A stretch of 64,000 nt of DNA from Yoonia ponticola (GCF_014199395.1 NZ_JACIJM010000008.1:1-64000); one strand, 5' to 3'. Positions 1 through 9,801 are shown, counted from the first letter of the stretch. The notes: a model not told the origin generated them from the sequence alone. A program made the numbers and translations.

Positions 1-379
1 CTCCGCGTCTCCGCTTCGTTCCGTCCGCTGCACCGTGTCTGCTTGTCTGCGTCTCCGGTAAAGGGGCTTCTAAGGATAGTACACTGAGGCCGCAACCCCT
101 AAATTGCAGAAAACGTAAGTCTCTGCATTTTGCCTTTAAAACAAGCCAAACACAGGGTTTTTGCTACCGGATTGCACATCCATCTGTAGGCCTACTTCAA
201 GAATTCTCGGCTAATCTGACGGTCTGCAGGCCAATATCGCCAGATTTCCACCCAACCCGACTCGGAATCACGCCACATTTCCACGAACGGCCCTACTGGG
301 TCGTTATCGATTCCCCCGCCCCGACGCAAAACGCGCCATCCTTTCGGACAGCGCGCCTGAATTGTTGTCTATCGCGTGA
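1..379. other. Left-edge stretch without a recognised gene
   Basis: No protein that I recognise is encoded here. One plus-strand frame is open from about base 3 to about base 380, but its translation is rich in Arg, Pro and Cys, has no convincing start and resembles no family I know. The first 70 bases are rich in CTCCG/CGTC steps. They could be the tail of something that starts outside the window. The stretch lies downstream of the RTX nuclease gene, which is transcribed towards it. Confidence 0.4.
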
Positions 380-3300
380 TTAAGCGACTGCGAGTTCGTT
401 GACGAAGTCGATATCGTCCGCATCCCGCACGCCCCAAAGCGTAATTTTGTCGTGACCACCCTCCAAAGTGATCTCAACCGAGAAGAACGTTTCTCGGATA
501 CGTCCGATTTCGGCACCACCGAGATCAATCGCATCTTCATCTGTATCGAAGTCAAAGATTGTGGTCCGGTCGTGCGATCTATCGGTCGCCAAGCTTTCCG
601 AGAATACAAACGTATCCGCGCCCTTGCCGCCGAACACCATGTCGTAGCTACCGTCGCCTGCGCGCACTACGTCATCACCGGAGCCAGCAAAGACAATATC
701 GTTGCCTTGCCCCCCGTCGATGTCGTCTGCCCCGTTGCCACCGTAGATTTTGTCATTCCCAGTCCCGCCAAGGATCACGTCGTCGCCGTTACCAGCAAAG
801 ATGTAGTCGTTGCCTTTCAGGCCTTCGATCTGATCCGCCTCGGACGTTCCCCATAGGAAGTCGCGACGGTTCGTGCCCGCAATCAGGTTCAACGTCGGTA
901 GATCAGGTGTGAAGTCGAAGCTGACGATCACAGGATCATGGTCAGAGTTCCGCGCCGCGCTATCGCCATCGAACCAGCTTGGGTCGCGACCGAAGTCGAG
1001 ATTGTAGTCAAAGGCGTCCGCCTCGTCCGCGTTGATATGCCATTCAGTCACGCCAGTAACCTTGCTGGTTAACGCACCATTCGCCAGCACATAGTCCAAC
1101 GTACCGATCTGGCCATCAAACACATATGAATACGCATTTTCGCCCAGCGCGGCAGTTGCAAGGTCCGTATACCCCGCGTCAGCCAAAACGGTAATTGGAT
1201 CTTCTTTGGCGTAGGCGTTGAAGTCACCCAACAGCAGGGTATTCTCGGACCCCTGCCCTGTCGGATCGCTAGCCAACCAAGCCGCAAGGATAGATGCTGC
1301 TTCGGCGCGGGTGGCGTTGTTGTTGCCCTGACCGTCGCCTTGATCTTCGTCAGCAGCCAATCCGGTCAGCGACCCTTTGGATTTCAGGTGATTGACTGAG
1401 ACGGTGATTGTCTCGCCAGTATCCAAGTCTTGGAACGTCTGCGCAATTGCTGGACGGTTCAACCCGCGACCGGCGCCCAGCGGGTCGATGAAATCGCGGC
1501 CCTCAAAGTTCTCAAGGATCGCCATGTCGCCCATTAAGCCCACACCATCGATCTTGTAGATCAGACCATTCGCAATCGCGTCGCCACCTACAAACTCTTG
1601 GCCGGGGTCAACAAAGCCGTAGATCTCTGCGCCCAGTTCAGCATTCACACGCGACACAATATCTTTGATCGCAAAGTTGTCACCGGCAAAATCGTTTTCG
1701 ATCTCGACCAGCCCCAAGACATCCGCGTCCATGGCGACAATCGCATTCACCAGCTTTTCAGCCTGACGTTCGAATTCTTCGACCGTATCGGCACCACGCG
1801 GATCAGAGCCATTGTCCGTGACCACACCGCTTTCGTCGATGGTAGTAAAGTAGTTCAGCACGTTCAGGCTGGCGACGGTAAAGTTGCCGCCAGTATCTTC
1901 TGGTGCGCTAGGCCGCGGGTTCGCTTGCTCGTAAACACCTTGCGCCGCGTTAATACGGAATTCACTAAACGAATAATTCACGACGCCAGTGATTGACGAG
2001 ATGCTGTCACCCATACGGAAACTGTCGCTAGCCGTCAGGATACCATCGTTCCCGTCGATTACATTCAATTCAGCCGGATTCTGCTGCGGCAAACCATCGT
2101 CCAGCACCAACGTCCGCGCCGCACTATCCTTAAGATGTTGCGCGTAACCAGCAGCATCGGGATCATTGGTCTGCGCATATTGCACAAGGCGACCATCAGA
2201 CGTAACATTATACTGACCGAAACGATCCAGATTAAACATCTCGGACACTGTCATACTTTGTTGGATATTCACCAACATGCCTTCGTAAGCCTCTAGGTTC
2301 GCAACCAGATTGCCCGTGCCATCATCCATAACGCCAGCAGTCGGGAAAATGACCTCAACAGCATCCGGCACGACCTGCTCTGTTGCGACAACAGAGATAT
2401 TCGTCGCCGAAATCTGGGTCTGGCCAAAATATTCGCTGACCGTACCTGTTACCTCGACCAAATCACCGATTTGCACATCCACCAGCGGGTTGGTGCCGTC
2501 GAAGATAAAGATGCCCTCCGAGGTCAAATCGTTGAAGTCGTAATCAATCTCTTCTTCTTGGATATAGAACCCGCTCATATCCCCTTGCGTGCCAAGCAGA
2601 CCCGCCTGGAAATCAGCTGTGACAATCGCTTGTACAGTAACGATTTGACCAACCATCGTGCTTCTATCATCAACGCCGATCACCGCCATGTCTTCGGTGC
2701 CAGCGCTACCCTGAATTTCAGAGATCAACGTGATGACAGTTGGCGGCGCGATAAAGTTGCTCGCCCCCGGTGTCGGCGCTTGGGCCACAAACGCGCCGCT
2801 GCCGTCTGGCTGGCGGGCTAATGCGTCGGTCGCGGGGGTGCCATTAGCGCTTTCGTCGAATTGCGTCGTTAACCCTAACGCGGCCAAAAGGTCGGTATCA
2901 TCCGCATCGCTCGTCCCATAACCGATCGCATCCACGAGATTGACGGTCGTCGGCGCCGTTGGCGGTGTGCCAGTATATAGTGCCACCGCATCCGCGCCAT
3001 TTTGCAGACCATTTGTCGTCCACGCGACATGATCAACGTTCGGTACATCCGCTGACCCAACAACAAAATAACCGTCCGCATTCGTCGTCATCCCATCAAG
3101 GGACACAGTACGATATTCGGTGTCACTGCTTCCATTGAACAGCACAAGCGACAAACCATCCAAAGACGCATTGCCAACACCGCCGTCGTAAATCTCGATG
3201 AACTCAGCGCTGTCGGTGCCGTCCTGATCGGCATCAATTTCGTTAATCACAAATGTCGGGGTCGGGGCGGGTGGCGTTACGCTATCATACGCCGCAAGCG

Positions 3301-3796
3301 GATATGGCGTCGCCGCAGTCGCATTGCTTGCTTGCGAATCAAAGGCATTCGGCCCCGAGAAAGACCAATTGTTAATATCAAAAACGGGATTCGCTGTTGT
3401 TCCCGGTACACGGGTCGCCCACCCGTCCATATATTCCCAAGCTTGACCGGTTCCGTCTACGTTCAGATCACCAAAGGTGTCGATCACGCTGCCATTCTCG
3501 AACAATTCAATCGCATCGTCGCCGTTGATCCCGGCGTTGCCAGTCACATAGTCCGGCGCGAAACCAAAAAACGCGGTAAATCCGTCAGTCTCGCTCGCAA
3601 TATAAAGATAGGTGCCAGCCAATGCCGCCACGGCAGGGAAGGTGAATTCTTCGCCGTCCGTGCCGCCGCCGTTGTTTGCAAACCCCAGACCGTAGATCGA
3701 CATGTCCGCGATGTCAGCCGTCACATAAACTTCGACCCCTTTGGGAATACCGCCAACTAACGGGCCGTCAAAAACACCTGTAATTACCATCGACAT
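380..3796 (-). CDS. ExeM/NucH-type extracellular endonuclease with RTX tail
   Basis: A predicted secreted, calcium-binding DNase of 1138 residues. Residues about 1-170 and 180-290 look like two lamin-tail-type beta domains (the second begins FVINEIDADQDG and contains EFIEIYDGG). About 355-470 resembles the OB-fold region of ExeM proteins. About 635-985 is an endonuclease/exonuclease/phosphatase domain with NVLNYF, VEIEND, NHLKSKG, LLGDFNAY and the terminal SDHDP motif. The C-terminus carries RTX nonapeptides such as GNGDDVILGG and GGTGNDKIYGG, followed by an acidic end. There is no Sec signal peptide, which fits type I secretion, but no transporter genes lie nearby. The start is supported by GGGGAG six bases upstream. 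The family degrades extracellular DNA for biofilm turnover or phosphate supply; that role here is inferred. Confidence 0.88.
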   Translation of the reverse strand: MSMVITGVFDGPLVGGIPKGVEVYVTADIADMSIYGLGFANNGGGTDGEEFTFPAVAALAGTYLYIASETDGFTAFFGFAPDYVTGNAGINGDDAIELFENGSVIDTFGDLNVDGTGQAWEYMDGWATRVPGTTANPVFDINNWSFSGPNAFDSQASNATAATPYPLAAYDSVTPPAPTPTFVINEIDADQDGTDSAEFIEIYDGGVGNASLDGLSLVLFNGSSDTEYRTVSLDGMTTNADGYFVVGSADVPNVDHVAWTTNGLQNGADAVALYTGTPPTAPTTVNLVDAIGYGTSDADDTDLLAALGLTTQFDESANGTPATDALARQPDGSGAFVAQAPTPGASNFIAPPTVITLISEIQGSAGTEDMAVIGVDDRSTMVGQIVTVQAIVTADFQAGLLGTQGDMSGFYIQEEEIDYDFNDLTSEGIFIFDGTNPLVDVQIGDLVEVTGTVSEYFGQTQISATNISVVATEQVVPDAVEVIFPTAGVMDDGTGNLVANLEAYEGMLVNIQQSMTVSEMFNLDRFGQYNVTSDGRLVQYAQTNDPDAAGYAQHLKDSAARTLVLDDGLPQQNPAELNVIDGNDGILTASDSFRMGDSISSITGVVNYSFSEFRINAAQGVYEQANPRPSAPEDTGGNFTVASLNVLNYFTTIDESGVVTDNGSDPRGADTVEEFERQAEKLVNAIVAMDADVLGLVEIENDFAGDNFAIKDIVSRVNAELGAEIYGFVDPGQEFVGGDAIANGLIYKIDGVGLMGDMAILENFEGRDFIDPLGAGRGLNRPAIAQTFQDLDTGETITVSVNHLKSKGSLTGLAADEDQGDGQGNNNATRAEAASILAAWLASDPTGQGSENTLLLGDFNAYAKEDPITVLADAGYTDLATAALGENAYSYVFDGQIGTLDYVLANGALTSKVTGVTEWHINADEADAFDYNLDFGRDPSWFDGDSAARNSDHDPVIVSFDFTPDLPTLNLIAGTNRRDFLWGTSEADQIEGLKGNDYIFAGNGDDVILGGTGNDKIYGGNGADDIDGGQGNDIVFAGSGDDVVRAGDGSYDMVFGGKGADTFVFSESLATDRSHDRTTIFDFDTDEDAIDLGGAEIGRIRETFFSVEITLEGGHDKITLWGVRDADDIDFVNELAVA

Positions 3797-4048
3797 ATCG
3801 TTCTCCCCAAAGATGCAGCAGCCGCAAAAGTGACCACATTCAAATTTTAAAGTGAGAGGATTTCATGACAGCTACATGACAAGTTTATATCAAATTAAAC
3901 TAAACGCGGAATCCAATCCCCAGATCCCGCAGTGTCGCTGTGCCCCCCACAACACCACCATGCAACTGGAAGTGGACTTCAAAAGCAACAAATATCATGG
4001 CTTGTTTGGCAATTTCGGCTGAAACGAGCGCGAGATGCTGGTTTTGGA
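3797..4048. other. Intergenic stretch between nuclease and lipoprotein genes
   Basis: This holds the promoter region of the nuclease gene (minus strand, near 3800-3900). It also contains a short minus-strand open stretch (about 3900-4048) whose translation ends in LRDLGIGFRV. That ending resembles the last strand of an outer-membrane barrel. It has no clear start and could be a decayed gene end or chance. Confidence 0.3.
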
Positions 4049-4480
4049 TCAATCCGTGCAGATATTGGCCTCGGGGTCGAGCTGGACATATTCCTCGGCT
4101 GTAATCCGGTGAATCTCGGTAAACGGGATGTGCTGCCACTTGTCGACAAATTCGCGTTTCACACCGTTCCGTAGGTATTTCGTGATCTGCGGATTGCCGA
4201 CAAAACCCACATTCACATTCGCGCCATGAAACCCAAGCTTCAGCCCCGGAGCAAGGCAAGCATTTGAAAGCGTTGTGAACATCAAGCAGGCGGAGTTGCA
4301 GTAGCCTTCAATCCGCACAGGTCCACCCCATAGTCGTAGAACGGCGCGATCGGTCTCGGCACTGATCAACTGACCACCACCATCGTTGCGAATTATATAG
4401 GTGCCAGTCGTCGGCAGAGGTCTGCGATCATTGCAGCCAACCAGCAGCAAGACGGACGCAAGAGCAAAGCATTTTAGCAT
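4049..4480 (-). CDS. Small lipoprotein with a ClpP/crotonase-like core (COG3904-like)
   Basis: A 143-residue putative lipoprotein. The chosen start gives MLKCFALASVLLLVGCN, a lipobox ending at Cys16; an in-frame start 39 bases upstream would bury this signal. The motif YCNSACLMFTTL followed by LGFHGA matches the Ser-Ala-Cys and Gly-Phe-His signature seen in small periplasmic proteins with a ClpP/crotonase-like fold (COG3904-like). The family is poorly characterised. Whether this copy is a protease is unknown: it is shorter than the typical family member. It stands alone between the acyl-CoA synthetase and nuclease genes. Confidence 0.6.
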   Translation of the reverse strand: MLKCFALASVLLLVGCNDRRPLPTTGTYIIRNDGGGQLISAETDRAVLRLWGGPVRIEGYCNSACLMFTTLSNACLAPGLKLGFHGANVNVGFVGNPQITKYLRNGVKREFVDKWQHIPFTEIHRITAEEYVQLDPEANICTD

Positions 4481-4566
4481 TATTCTACCTACAGAAGGTT
4501 CTTCCGCCAAATCATGCAAAACCCAAAGCGCAATGTCAGTGGGAATTTGCCGCTTCGGCAGCGTTA

Positions 4567-4590
4567 CGCCGTGAAACGCAAAACACGGCG
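4567..4590. terminator. Hairpin downstream of acyl-CoA synthetase gene
   Basis: A 7-bp perfect inverted repeat (CGCCGTG / CACGGCG) with a 10-base loop, about 40 bases past the synthetase stop codon. No T-run follows, so it is at best a weak or Rho-assisted terminator or an mRNA 3' stabiliser. Confidence 0.3.
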
Positions 4591-4628
4591 CCCGAAGGCA
4601 CCGCGCTTGTTAGCAAGTTACAAACGAT

Positions 4629-6563
4629 TTAACCGACCAAATCCCAAGGTGTCGTGAACGCCCCCAACGCCTTGGTGACATCTGCCTCGGTGACCGATCC
4701 GGTCTTGGTAATCTTCGCAACCAAGCCTCGTTTTTTGTCCTCGACGACGCTTTCGATTGTCGTCCCGACACCAGCGTCTGTAAGCGCCGCATTCAAAATA
4801 CGAGTGATCGCACGCTTTCGCAGATCAGGTTTGAAAATTTTACCCACTGCTGTTTTAGGCAGTTCGTCCAAAATTTCCAAATGCTTGGGATATGCTGCGC
4901 GTTCGTGAATGTGCTTTTTCGCATATTCCAGCAACTCTTCCGTTGTGATCGACGCACCGTCAACGAGTTCAACAAAGGCGCAAGGCACCTCGCCCGCATG
5001 AGCATCGGGTTGGCCAATCGCGCCCGCAAACGCGACCGCATCGTGACCGGCCAACGCCTCTTCAATCTCGGCAGGATCGATGTTGTGACCACCGCGAATG
5101 ATCAAATCTTTTGCCCGCCCCGTAATCCAAAGATAACCGTCCGGATCAATACGGCCCAAATCGCCAGTCCGCAGGTATTGCACCTCTTCACCCGCAGGAT
5201 TTTCGGCACCGGGGTAGAACAAGTCGTTGTTTTTAGCAGTTTCTGTGTAGGTTTTACCGTCATAGACGCCTGGCGATGCCACGCAAATCTCGCCGATCTC
5301 ATCTACGCCGCAATCAGTTTGGGTCGACACAGAGACGATACGTACCTTGGTGTAGGGGAACGGCAAGCCGATAGAACCAACACGCTTTTCGCCGTCAGGA
5401 GGGTTGATCGACACTAAGCAAGTCGCTTCGGTCAGCCCGTAGCCTTCGCAGATCGACAACTTGCCCGGTTTGTCCGTGGTCGCGTCATTCACCACTTTTT
5501 CGAACCGTTTATAGAGTTCAAGAGGCAACGGCGCTGACCCGCAGAACGCAATGCGCAGGGTGGAAATGTCACAATTGCCAACGGGACGCTGCATCAATGC
5601 AGACAAGGCCGTCGGGACCGTAATCATAAATGTAACCTTGTGACGTTCGATCAACTTCCAGAAATTGTCGAAAACACCGTCGCCACGATAACCTTGTGGC
5701 GTCGGGAAAACGACATGCGCCCCGGAACCAAGCGATGCACCTAGCGATACGATGGCGGCGAAAACATGGAACAGCGGAAGCGGACAAATCTGTACGTCTT
5801 CTTCGGTAAACAGCAGACGATCGCCGAGCCAAGCATTGTAAATAATGCCTGAATAGCGGTGTTGGGCAACCTTTGGCATCCCCGTCGTGCCACCAGTATG
5901 GAAATACGCTGCGACCCGGTCTTCGGTGCTATCCGCAAAGGCTAGTTCGCGGCCGTGATTTGCCATCTCTTTACGGAAATCAACGATTTTCGCAGAATGC
6001 TTCACCTCGACCTTAGGACGAATCCAAGGCACAATAAATTTCTTTATACCGGTCAGATAGCGCAGCAAATCGACTTCAACGACAGACTTAACGTTTGGGG
6101 CAAGCGCCACCGCGTCGGCTGCTTTTTGGGCAACGTCCGTTTTCGGGAATGCCTTGAGCGTAACGAGCACTTTTGCACCCGTTTCACGTAGAATCGCAGC
6201 GATTTGTTCGGCATCAAGTAGTGGGTTAATCGGGTTCACGATACCCGCAACCTGCCCGCCCAAATACGTCAGAATGGTTTCGGATGTGTTCGGCAATAAG
6301 AACGCGACCACATCTGTTTCCCCAACGCCAAGCGCACGAAACATGTTCGCGGCTTGCGCAACTTGCGCACGTAATTCTGCCCACGACAGCGTATCTGCCG
6401 GTGCACCATCATCAGAAAACATCTGGAATGTCACCGCAGGGCGATTCGGAAAGGCCGCGGCAGTTTTGGTAATTTGTCCAAACGTGGTGACGGGCAAACC
6501 CCGGTCGTCCCACGACATCTCGTTTTCAATCGCGTTGCGATCTGCCATGTTTACATAAGACAT
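4629..6563 (-). CDS. Acyl-CoA synthetase (AMP-forming, FadD-like)
   Basis: A 644-residue member of the ANL adenylating superfamily. It should activate a carboxylic acid with ATP and ligate it to CoA. Visible motifs are the P-loop-like HTGGTTGMPK (about residue 220), YGLTEA, RTGDLGRIDPDGY and the C-terminal catalytic Lys in PKTAVGKIFK. The long form with a distinct N-terminus (WDDRGLPVTTFGQI) is the type found in Roseobacter group genomes next to lipid-degradation genes. Here it stands alone. Substrate chain length cannot be read from the sequence; medium- or long-chain fatty acids and aromatic acids are both possible. A strong GGGAGGAG sequence precedes the start. Confidence 0.85.
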   Translation of the reverse strand: MSYVNMADRNAIENEMSWDDRGLPVTTFGQITKTAAAFPNRPAVTFQMFSDDGAPADTLSWAELRAQVAQAANMFRALGVGETDVVAFLLPNTSETILTYLGGQVAGIVNPINPLLDAEQIAAILRETGAKVLVTLKAFPKTDVAQKAADAVALAPNVKSVVEVDLLRYLTGIKKFIVPWIRPKVEVKHSAKIVDFRKEMANHGRELAFADSTEDRVAAYFHTGGTTGMPKVAQHRYSGIIYNAWLGDRLLFTEEDVQICPLPLFHVFAAIVSLGASLGSGAHVVFPTPQGYRGDGVFDNFWKLIERHKVTFMITVPTALSALMQRPVGNCDISTLRIAFCGSAPLPLELYKRFEKVVNDATTDKPGKLSICEGYGLTEATCLVSINPPDGEKRVGSIGLPFPYTKVRIVSVSTQTDCGVDEIGEICVASPGVYDGKTYTETAKNNDLFYPGAENPAGEEVQYLRTGDLGRIDPDGYLWITGRAKDLIIRGGHNIDPAEIEEALAGHDAVAFAGAIGQPDAHAGEVPCAFVELVDGASITTEELLEYAKKHIHERAAYPKHLEILDELPKTAVGKIFKPDLRKRAITRILNAALTDAGVGTTIESVVEDKKRGLVAKITKTGSVTEADVTKALGAFTTPWDLVG

Positions 6564-6676
6564 TTCCGGTCTCCTCCCGTTAAATTACCCGCAGCTTGTC
6601 GTGCTTTGGGCCTCCCTCGCGACAGGATGTGTGTTTTGCGCATTTCGCGCAAGTCTAACGCCGCGTTTTGAAGGGA

Positions 6677-8470
6677 TTATTCCGCAGCGGCACCTGCTGT
6701 AAATTGCAGACGTGCAAGACGCGCATACAAACCGTCTTGCGCAACAAGACTATCATGCGTCCCTTCGGCAACGATTTTACCCGCATCAAATACGATGATA
6801 CGGTCAGCTTTTTTCACAGTCGCCAAACGGTGCGCCACAATCAATGTGGTTCGCGTGCGCGCCAAATCTTCGACCGCCGCCTGCACTGCACTTTCGCTTT
6901 CCGCATCCAACGCCGATGTCGCTTCGTCCAGCAACAGAATCGGCGCATCCCGCAAAATGGCGCGTGCAATTGCGATCCGCTGTTTTTGACCTCCTGACAA
7001 CATAACACCACGTTCACCAACGTAGCTGTCATAACCATCCGGCAAAGCCGTTAAGAAATCATGAGCAGCAGCGGCTTTTGCAGCACTTTCAACATCAGCA
7101 TCAGTAGCCGTCGGTCGCCCAAAACGAATGTTCTCGCGTGCTGTATCTGCAAAAATGACCGGATCCTGCGGAACAAGCGCCATGTGATGCCGAAATTCAG
7201 CACGTTGCATGTCGCGCAGATCAACGCCACCAACTGTGATCGCCCCTTCGGAAGGGTCGTAAAACCGTTGAATCAGTTGGATAATTGTCGTTTTTCCGGC
7301 CCCCGAAGGACCGACCAACGCAACCGTTTCACCTGGCTTCACAACCAGGTTAATGCCGTCCAATGCAGACACAGTCGGACGCCCTGGATAGCGGAAAACC
7401 ACGTTCTGAAACGCAATTTCACCCTTGTGAAGATCAGGAACGGCAACAACGTCTGCGGGATCGGCAACTGCATCTTCCGCAGTGAGCAATTCGACCAGAC
7501 GTTCGGTGGCCCCTGCGGCGCGCTGCAATTCGCCCCAAACCTCGGTTAACGCCCCAACAGCACCTGCGACCATGACGGCATAAATCACGAATTGGACCAG
7601 TTCGCCGACCGTCATCATGCCTTCGCGCACGTCATGCGCACCGATCCAGAGCACGCCAACAACGCCCGAAAAGATCAGGAAAATAACGATCATCGTCATC
7701 AAAGCACGGGTGCCGATCCGGTTCTTAGCCGAGACAAAGCTCTTTTCCGTCATCCCATCAAAACGCCCGCGACTGATCTCTTCGTGGGTGAACGCTTGGA
7801 CAGCCTGCACTGACAGTAAAGCCTCGGACGCATTGCCCGAACTCGCCGCAATCCAGTCTTGATTTTCGCGGCTCAACTTACGCAAGCGACGCCCAAGCAC
7901 CACGATTGGGATCACGATCGCAGGCACGATAAGCAGCACAAGCCCCGTCAATTTTGCTGAGGTGAACATCAGCAACACCAATCCGCCCAGCAAAATCAAT
8001 ACGTTGCGCAAGGCAACAGACACCGACGACCCGATGACAGACAAGATCAGCGTCGTGTCTGTGGTGATCCGGCTCAATACCTCACCCGTCATGACTTTTT
8101 CGAAAAACGCGGGCGACATCCCTATCATGCGATCGAACACGGCCATCCGGATATCGGCCACGACACGCTCACCCAGCCGCGTGACAAGGTAGTATCGCAT
8201 CGCCGTGCCGACCGCCAATAAAGCCGCGATTAATAGCGCCGCACCAAAATACTGATCTAGGATCGACGTTGCCGCCCCTTCGAAATTATCGACGACGCGC
8301 CGCACTGCCAAAGGTAGGATTAACGAGACCATCGCCGTTAACGTCAATGCCCCAAGTGCCGCGAACATCATGGCGCGGTAAGGTGCCATGAACGGCCAGA
8401 GTTGCCCGAGCACGCCAATCTTTTTCGATGACTTTCGTTCTTCGTCTTTTGGTGGTGGTGCGTCAGCCAT
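6677..8470 (-). CDS. ABC exporter, fused permease-ATPase (MsbA/lipid or drug type)
   Basis: A 597-residue half-transporter expected to work as a homodimer in the inner membrane. Residues about 25-310 hold six membrane helices of the exporter type. About 350-590 form the nucleotide-binding domain, with Walker A GPSGAGKTT, signature LSGGQKQR, Walker B LLLDEATSALD and the H-loop in VAHRL. The substrate is unknown. Similar proteins in Rhodobacteraceae are annotated as lipid or multidrug exporters. It is monocistronic, with tRNA-Gly upstream. Confidence 0.88.
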   Translation of the reverse strand: MADAPPPKDEERKSSKKIGVLGQLWPFMAPYRAMMFAALGALTLTAMVSLILPLAVRRVVDNFEGAATSILDQYFGAALLIAALLAVGTAMRYYLVTRLGERVVADIRMAVFDRMIGMSPAFFEKVMTGEVLSRITTDTTLILSVIGSSVSVALRNVLILLGGLVLLMFTSAKLTGLVLLIVPAIVIPIVVLGRRLRKLSRENQDWIAASSGNASEALLSVQAVQAFTHEEISRGRFDGMTEKSFVSAKNRIGTRALMTMIVIFLIFSGVVGVLWIGAHDVREGMMTVGELVQFVIYAVMVAGAVGALTEVWGELQRAAGATERLVELLTAEDAVADPADVVAVPDLHKGEIAFQNVVFRYPGRPTVSALDGINLVVKPGETVALVGPSGAGKTTIIQLIQRFYDPSEGAITVGGVDLRDMQRAEFRHHMALVPQDPVIFADTARENIRFGRPTATDADVESAAKAAAAHDFLTALPDGYDSYVGERGVMLSGGQKQRIAIARAILRDAPILLLDEATSALDAESESAVQAAVEDLARTRTTLIVAHRLATVKKADRIIVFDAGKIVAEGTHDSLVAQDGLYARLARLQFTAGAAAE

Positions 8471-8559
8471 TGCTCTGTCCCAGCATTGTTTGCCTCGACA
8501 TAATCGTCAGCAGCCTGAACCACAAGTCACGGGAAAATCACTGAAAAGAGGATATTGGA

Positions 8560-8630
8560 GCGGGCGGCGGGAATCGAACCCGCATCTTCAGTTTGGAAAA
8601 CTGAGGTCTTAACCATTACACAACGCCCGC
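8560..8630 (-). tRNA. tRNA-Gly (anticodon TCC)
   Basis: On the minus strand the sequence folds into a standard cloverleaf of 71 bases. The 7-bp acceptor stem begins GCGGGCG, the anticodon loop TTTCCAA carries TCC between TCAGT and ACTGA, and the T-arm contains GGTTCGATTCC. The discriminator base is T, as is usual for this isoacceptor, and the next bases are not CCA. It decodes GGA and GGG. Confidence 0.95.
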
Positions 8631-8740
8631 GCGCTATAGTGGTGGAATAGGCCATGAAACGAATAGCGTCAAGCGCTCACAGTTTTGCCTCATTTGCGCC
8701 CAAATTGGACGACATACCTACTGGGGATCGGGGGATTGAA

Positions 8741-9124
8741 ATGCTCAAAGGGATTCGCGCTATGCCAAGTCTATCAACACTTCTAAAGTCCGCGGCGCTT
8801 GCTAGCGTTACCGCATTTGCGGCGACCTCAGCGCATGCGCAGGATTACACTGTTTATGTCTACGAAAAAGGGTATTTTCCGAACGTTATCTACACTGACG
8901 GGATCACTCGCATCAGATTCGTCAACAAAACAAGATATAGCGTAGGCTTGGACACAGAACAGTCGCGTCAAATTATCGAAAACCGCATCTACTCTGGTAA
9001 TTCCGCCTATGTAGAACTTTCGAAGATTGCAGGACGCACGCTCGCAACGCCATATCTTTATAACGTAGGTCGTTACAATGCTCGCGAGTTGGACTTTGTA
9101 GCAGGCGTCGCACCTGATTCCTAA
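8741..9124 (+). CDS. Small secreted beta-rich protein, cupredoxin-like but without metal ligands
   Basis: A 127-residue protein. The chosen start (ATG at 8741, preceded by GGGGAT) gives a signal peptide ending TSAHAQD; an upstream in-frame ATG at 8654 would add an unlikely extension. The mature chain starts with a beta-rich segment (YTVYVYEKGYFPNVIYTDG, then IRFVNKT) that resembles cupredoxin-like domains. It contains no His, Cys or Met, so a copper site of that type is excluded. I do not recognise a named family. It converges on the SRAP gene with a 4-base overlap. Confidence 0.6.
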   Translation: MLKGIRAMPSLSTLLKSAALASVTAFAATSAHAQDYTVYVYEKGYFPNVIYTDGITRIRFVNKTRYSVGLDTEQSRQIIENRIYSGNSAYVELSKIAGRTLATPYLYNVGRYNARELDFVAGVAPDS

Positions 9125-9783
9125 ACGATCGGATCCAGCAACCCTGCCCCACTGGCTTTGTTACTGTTGACCGCTGTACCGACACGATGAAACGAAAGCG
9201 CGTCTTCGGGCGCGCTTTTCATTAATACAGCTGCGCCCTTTCCAGGTTCACCTAGCCAAAGCGGCCAATCCGGCGCGGTCAAAATAACGGGTATCCGGTG
9301 GTGAATACGCGCCATAGCGAGATTTGCGCCCGTTGTCACAATTGCACAGGTTGTCAGCCGTTCGCCATCACGCTCCCAATCTTGCCAAATGCCAGCCATG
9401 ACGAGCGGCGCGCGATCCGCGCGTTGAATAAACCAAGGCAGCGGTTTGGCGTCACCATCCCGAAACCATTCATAAAACCCCGTGACGGGAATCAAGCACC
9501 GCCGCGCCCGACAAGCGGCGCGAAACGCTGGTTTTTCAGCAAGCGTTTCCGCCCTAGCACTTATCAAAAGCGGCCCGCCGTTCGGCTTTTTGTACCAATC
9601 AGGAATAAAGCCCCATCGCATCGGCCGTAATCGACGCCCTCCGCCGCCTGCAGTCACCACCGAAATTTGAACTGTGGGACAGACGTTGTAATCAGGCACA
9701 GGCGGCAAATCATTCGCAGGCACAGCCTCGAACATCTGCACCATCGCATCATGTGGCAACGTCATCGCTATTCGTCCACACAT
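9121..9783 (-). CDS. SRAP/YedK-type DNA abasic-site crosslinking protein
   Basis: A 220-residue SOS-response-associated peptidase family protein (YedK in E. coli, HMCES in animals). It protects abasic sites in single-stranded DNA by forming a thiazolidine link through its N-terminal Cys. The start MCGRIA places Cys at position 2, as the mechanism requires once Met is removed. TGFYEW provides the conserved Glu and HHRIP the conserved His region. AGGAGG lies close upstream of the ATG. The gene follows the nucleotidase gene on the same strand, across a repeat-bearing gap. Confidence 0.9.
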   Translation of the reverse strand: MCGRIAMTLPHDAMVQMFEAVPANDLPPVPDYNVCPTVQISVVTAGGGGRRLRPMRWGFIPDWYKKPNGGPLLISARAETLAEKPAFRAACRARRCLIPVTGFYEWFRDGDAKPLPWFIQRADRAPLVMAGIWQDWERDGERLTTCAIVTTGANLAMARIHHRIPVILTAPDWPLWLGEPGKGAAVLMKSAPEDALSFHRVGTAVNSNKASGAGLLDPIV

Positions 9784-9801
9784 ATTTATGCGTCCTCCTC
9801 A

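Noticed and set aside
8560-8630. tRNA-Gly as an integration site of a mobile element
   Set aside because: No integrase gene and no duplicated tRNA 3' end was seen nearby; the same holds for tRNA-Leu at 27086-27171.
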